A stretch of 64,000 nt of DNA from Micrasema longulum (lineage: Eukaryota > Arthropoda > Insecta > Trichoptera > Brachycentridae), in NCBI GenBank assembly GCA_022494885.1, contig JAGVSM010003711.1:48021-112020 (forward strand), in the 5' to 3' direction. Below, one piece after another: positions 63,265 to 64,000 of this stretch (the first letter of the stretch is position 1; each line of letters starts with the position of its first letter). A program made the position numbers and the translations under genes. The notes below the pieces were generated by a model that saw nothing but the letters and a program-made list of their open reading frames with translations, was not told where the DNA came from and did no database searches.

Positions 63265-64000
63265 TAAGGGCGGGCACCAAGTCGTTGGAACAATAGGCAT
63301 AATCTCCCAGTCTACACACGTGCGTTTCCAGAAATTCTCCAGCAGCCTAGTGGACCACATGGTGACGGTATCTACCTACTGTCTACAAAAGATTCTCTTC
63401 GGACATCTATCTCCCTTTGTTAACCGTGGAGTTGATACAGTGCTTTATTTATTTAGTTTTTTATTGCTTAGTTCTTGGCATGAACACTTGACAAACTTAC
63501 TACTATGCTCTATTTTTTTATAAATTTATTGATATCATTCTAACTTTGCTAGAATTCCACTCGTCCATGCGCTTTGTAGCTGCACCATGATTGGTTATCT
63601 AGCTTTCATATACCAACTTAAAAATACCTAAATTTTATAAATGGGGTCTAGAATTCCAATCGTCTATGCGCTTAGTAGCTGCAAGACGTGTTGTAATCTT
63701 ACTCCTTTTTATTATTCATATTATTTTTAATTTTTTTTAGTATCATCAATACACTAAATTTATTTGTCAATTTTTAAAATGTGTAAATGGGGGCTAAATT
63801 TCTAACTGTCTATGCGCTCTGTAGCTGCAAGACGTCCTGTAATCTAGCTCCTATCTGTTATAATTTTTGATTGATTTTAACTGAAAACGAGGAACTAGAA
63901 TCCCAACCGCCCATGCGCTCTGTAGCTGCAAGACGTACTGGGATATTTATTAATTGTACAGCGCCCTTGAGGTGATTTTCACAAAAATGGCGCTATATAA
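63265..64000 (+). repeat. 28-mer repeat element, plus copy, cut by window end
   Basis: A unique part 63265-63540 matches the inverse of 15070-15350; four units of GCGCTCTGTAGCTGCAAGAC follow near 63570, 63668, 63815 and 63913; then the LINE-type tail TTCACAAAAATGGCGCTATA at the window edge. Confidence 0.82.

Overview
This window reads as arthropod nuclear DNA, most likely insect and plausibly lepidopteran. The evidence is AT-rich, repeat-filled introns with GT-AG borders, short GC-rich coding exons, ZAD-type C2H2 zinc-finger genes (an insect expansion), tRNA-derived SINEs, a mariner element and many decayed LINE tails. The species cannot be fixed from the sequence alone. No bacterial, organellar or CRISPR features are visible.

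Region 1 (1.4-9.8 kb, minus strand): a complete five-exon ZAD-C2H2 gene of about 380 residues. Region 2 (12.1-38.1 kb, plus strand): a divergent, head-to-head paralogue whose first five exons encode ZAD, an acidic linker, a basic linker and three zinc fingers. It then reaches three possible 3' exons, all in matching splice phase: one derived from a transposon-associated arthropod domain family (24.4 kb) and two paralogous five-finger terminal exons (31.3 and 37.6 kb). The two finger cassettes start at the same finger position and intron phase, so they may be alternative terminal exons of one transcription-factor gene or remnants of tandem gene duplication.

Region 3 (45.4-61.8 kb, minus strand): a complete eleven-exon ATAD3 (belphegor) gene. 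The exons join in phase to a 605-residue mitochondrial AAA+ ATPase with coiled coil, transmembrane segment, Walker A, Walker B, sensor 1 and arginine finger all present.

Everything else is mobile or repetitive DNA. It includes an intronic mariner with intact terminal inverted repeats that carries a nested LINE fragment. A solo LTR of 842 bp sits inside another LINE with a 5-bp target duplication. TIR elements are inserted in LINEs, and a Harbinger-like element retains a small ORF. A very abundant foldback repeat forms long hairpins. There are also 217-bp, about 340-bp and about 163-bp tandem arrays, and a repeat built around a conserved 28-mer. The two coding systems are unrelated in function: nuclear DNA-binding regulators on one side, and mitochondrial inner-membrane and nucleoid organisation on the other.
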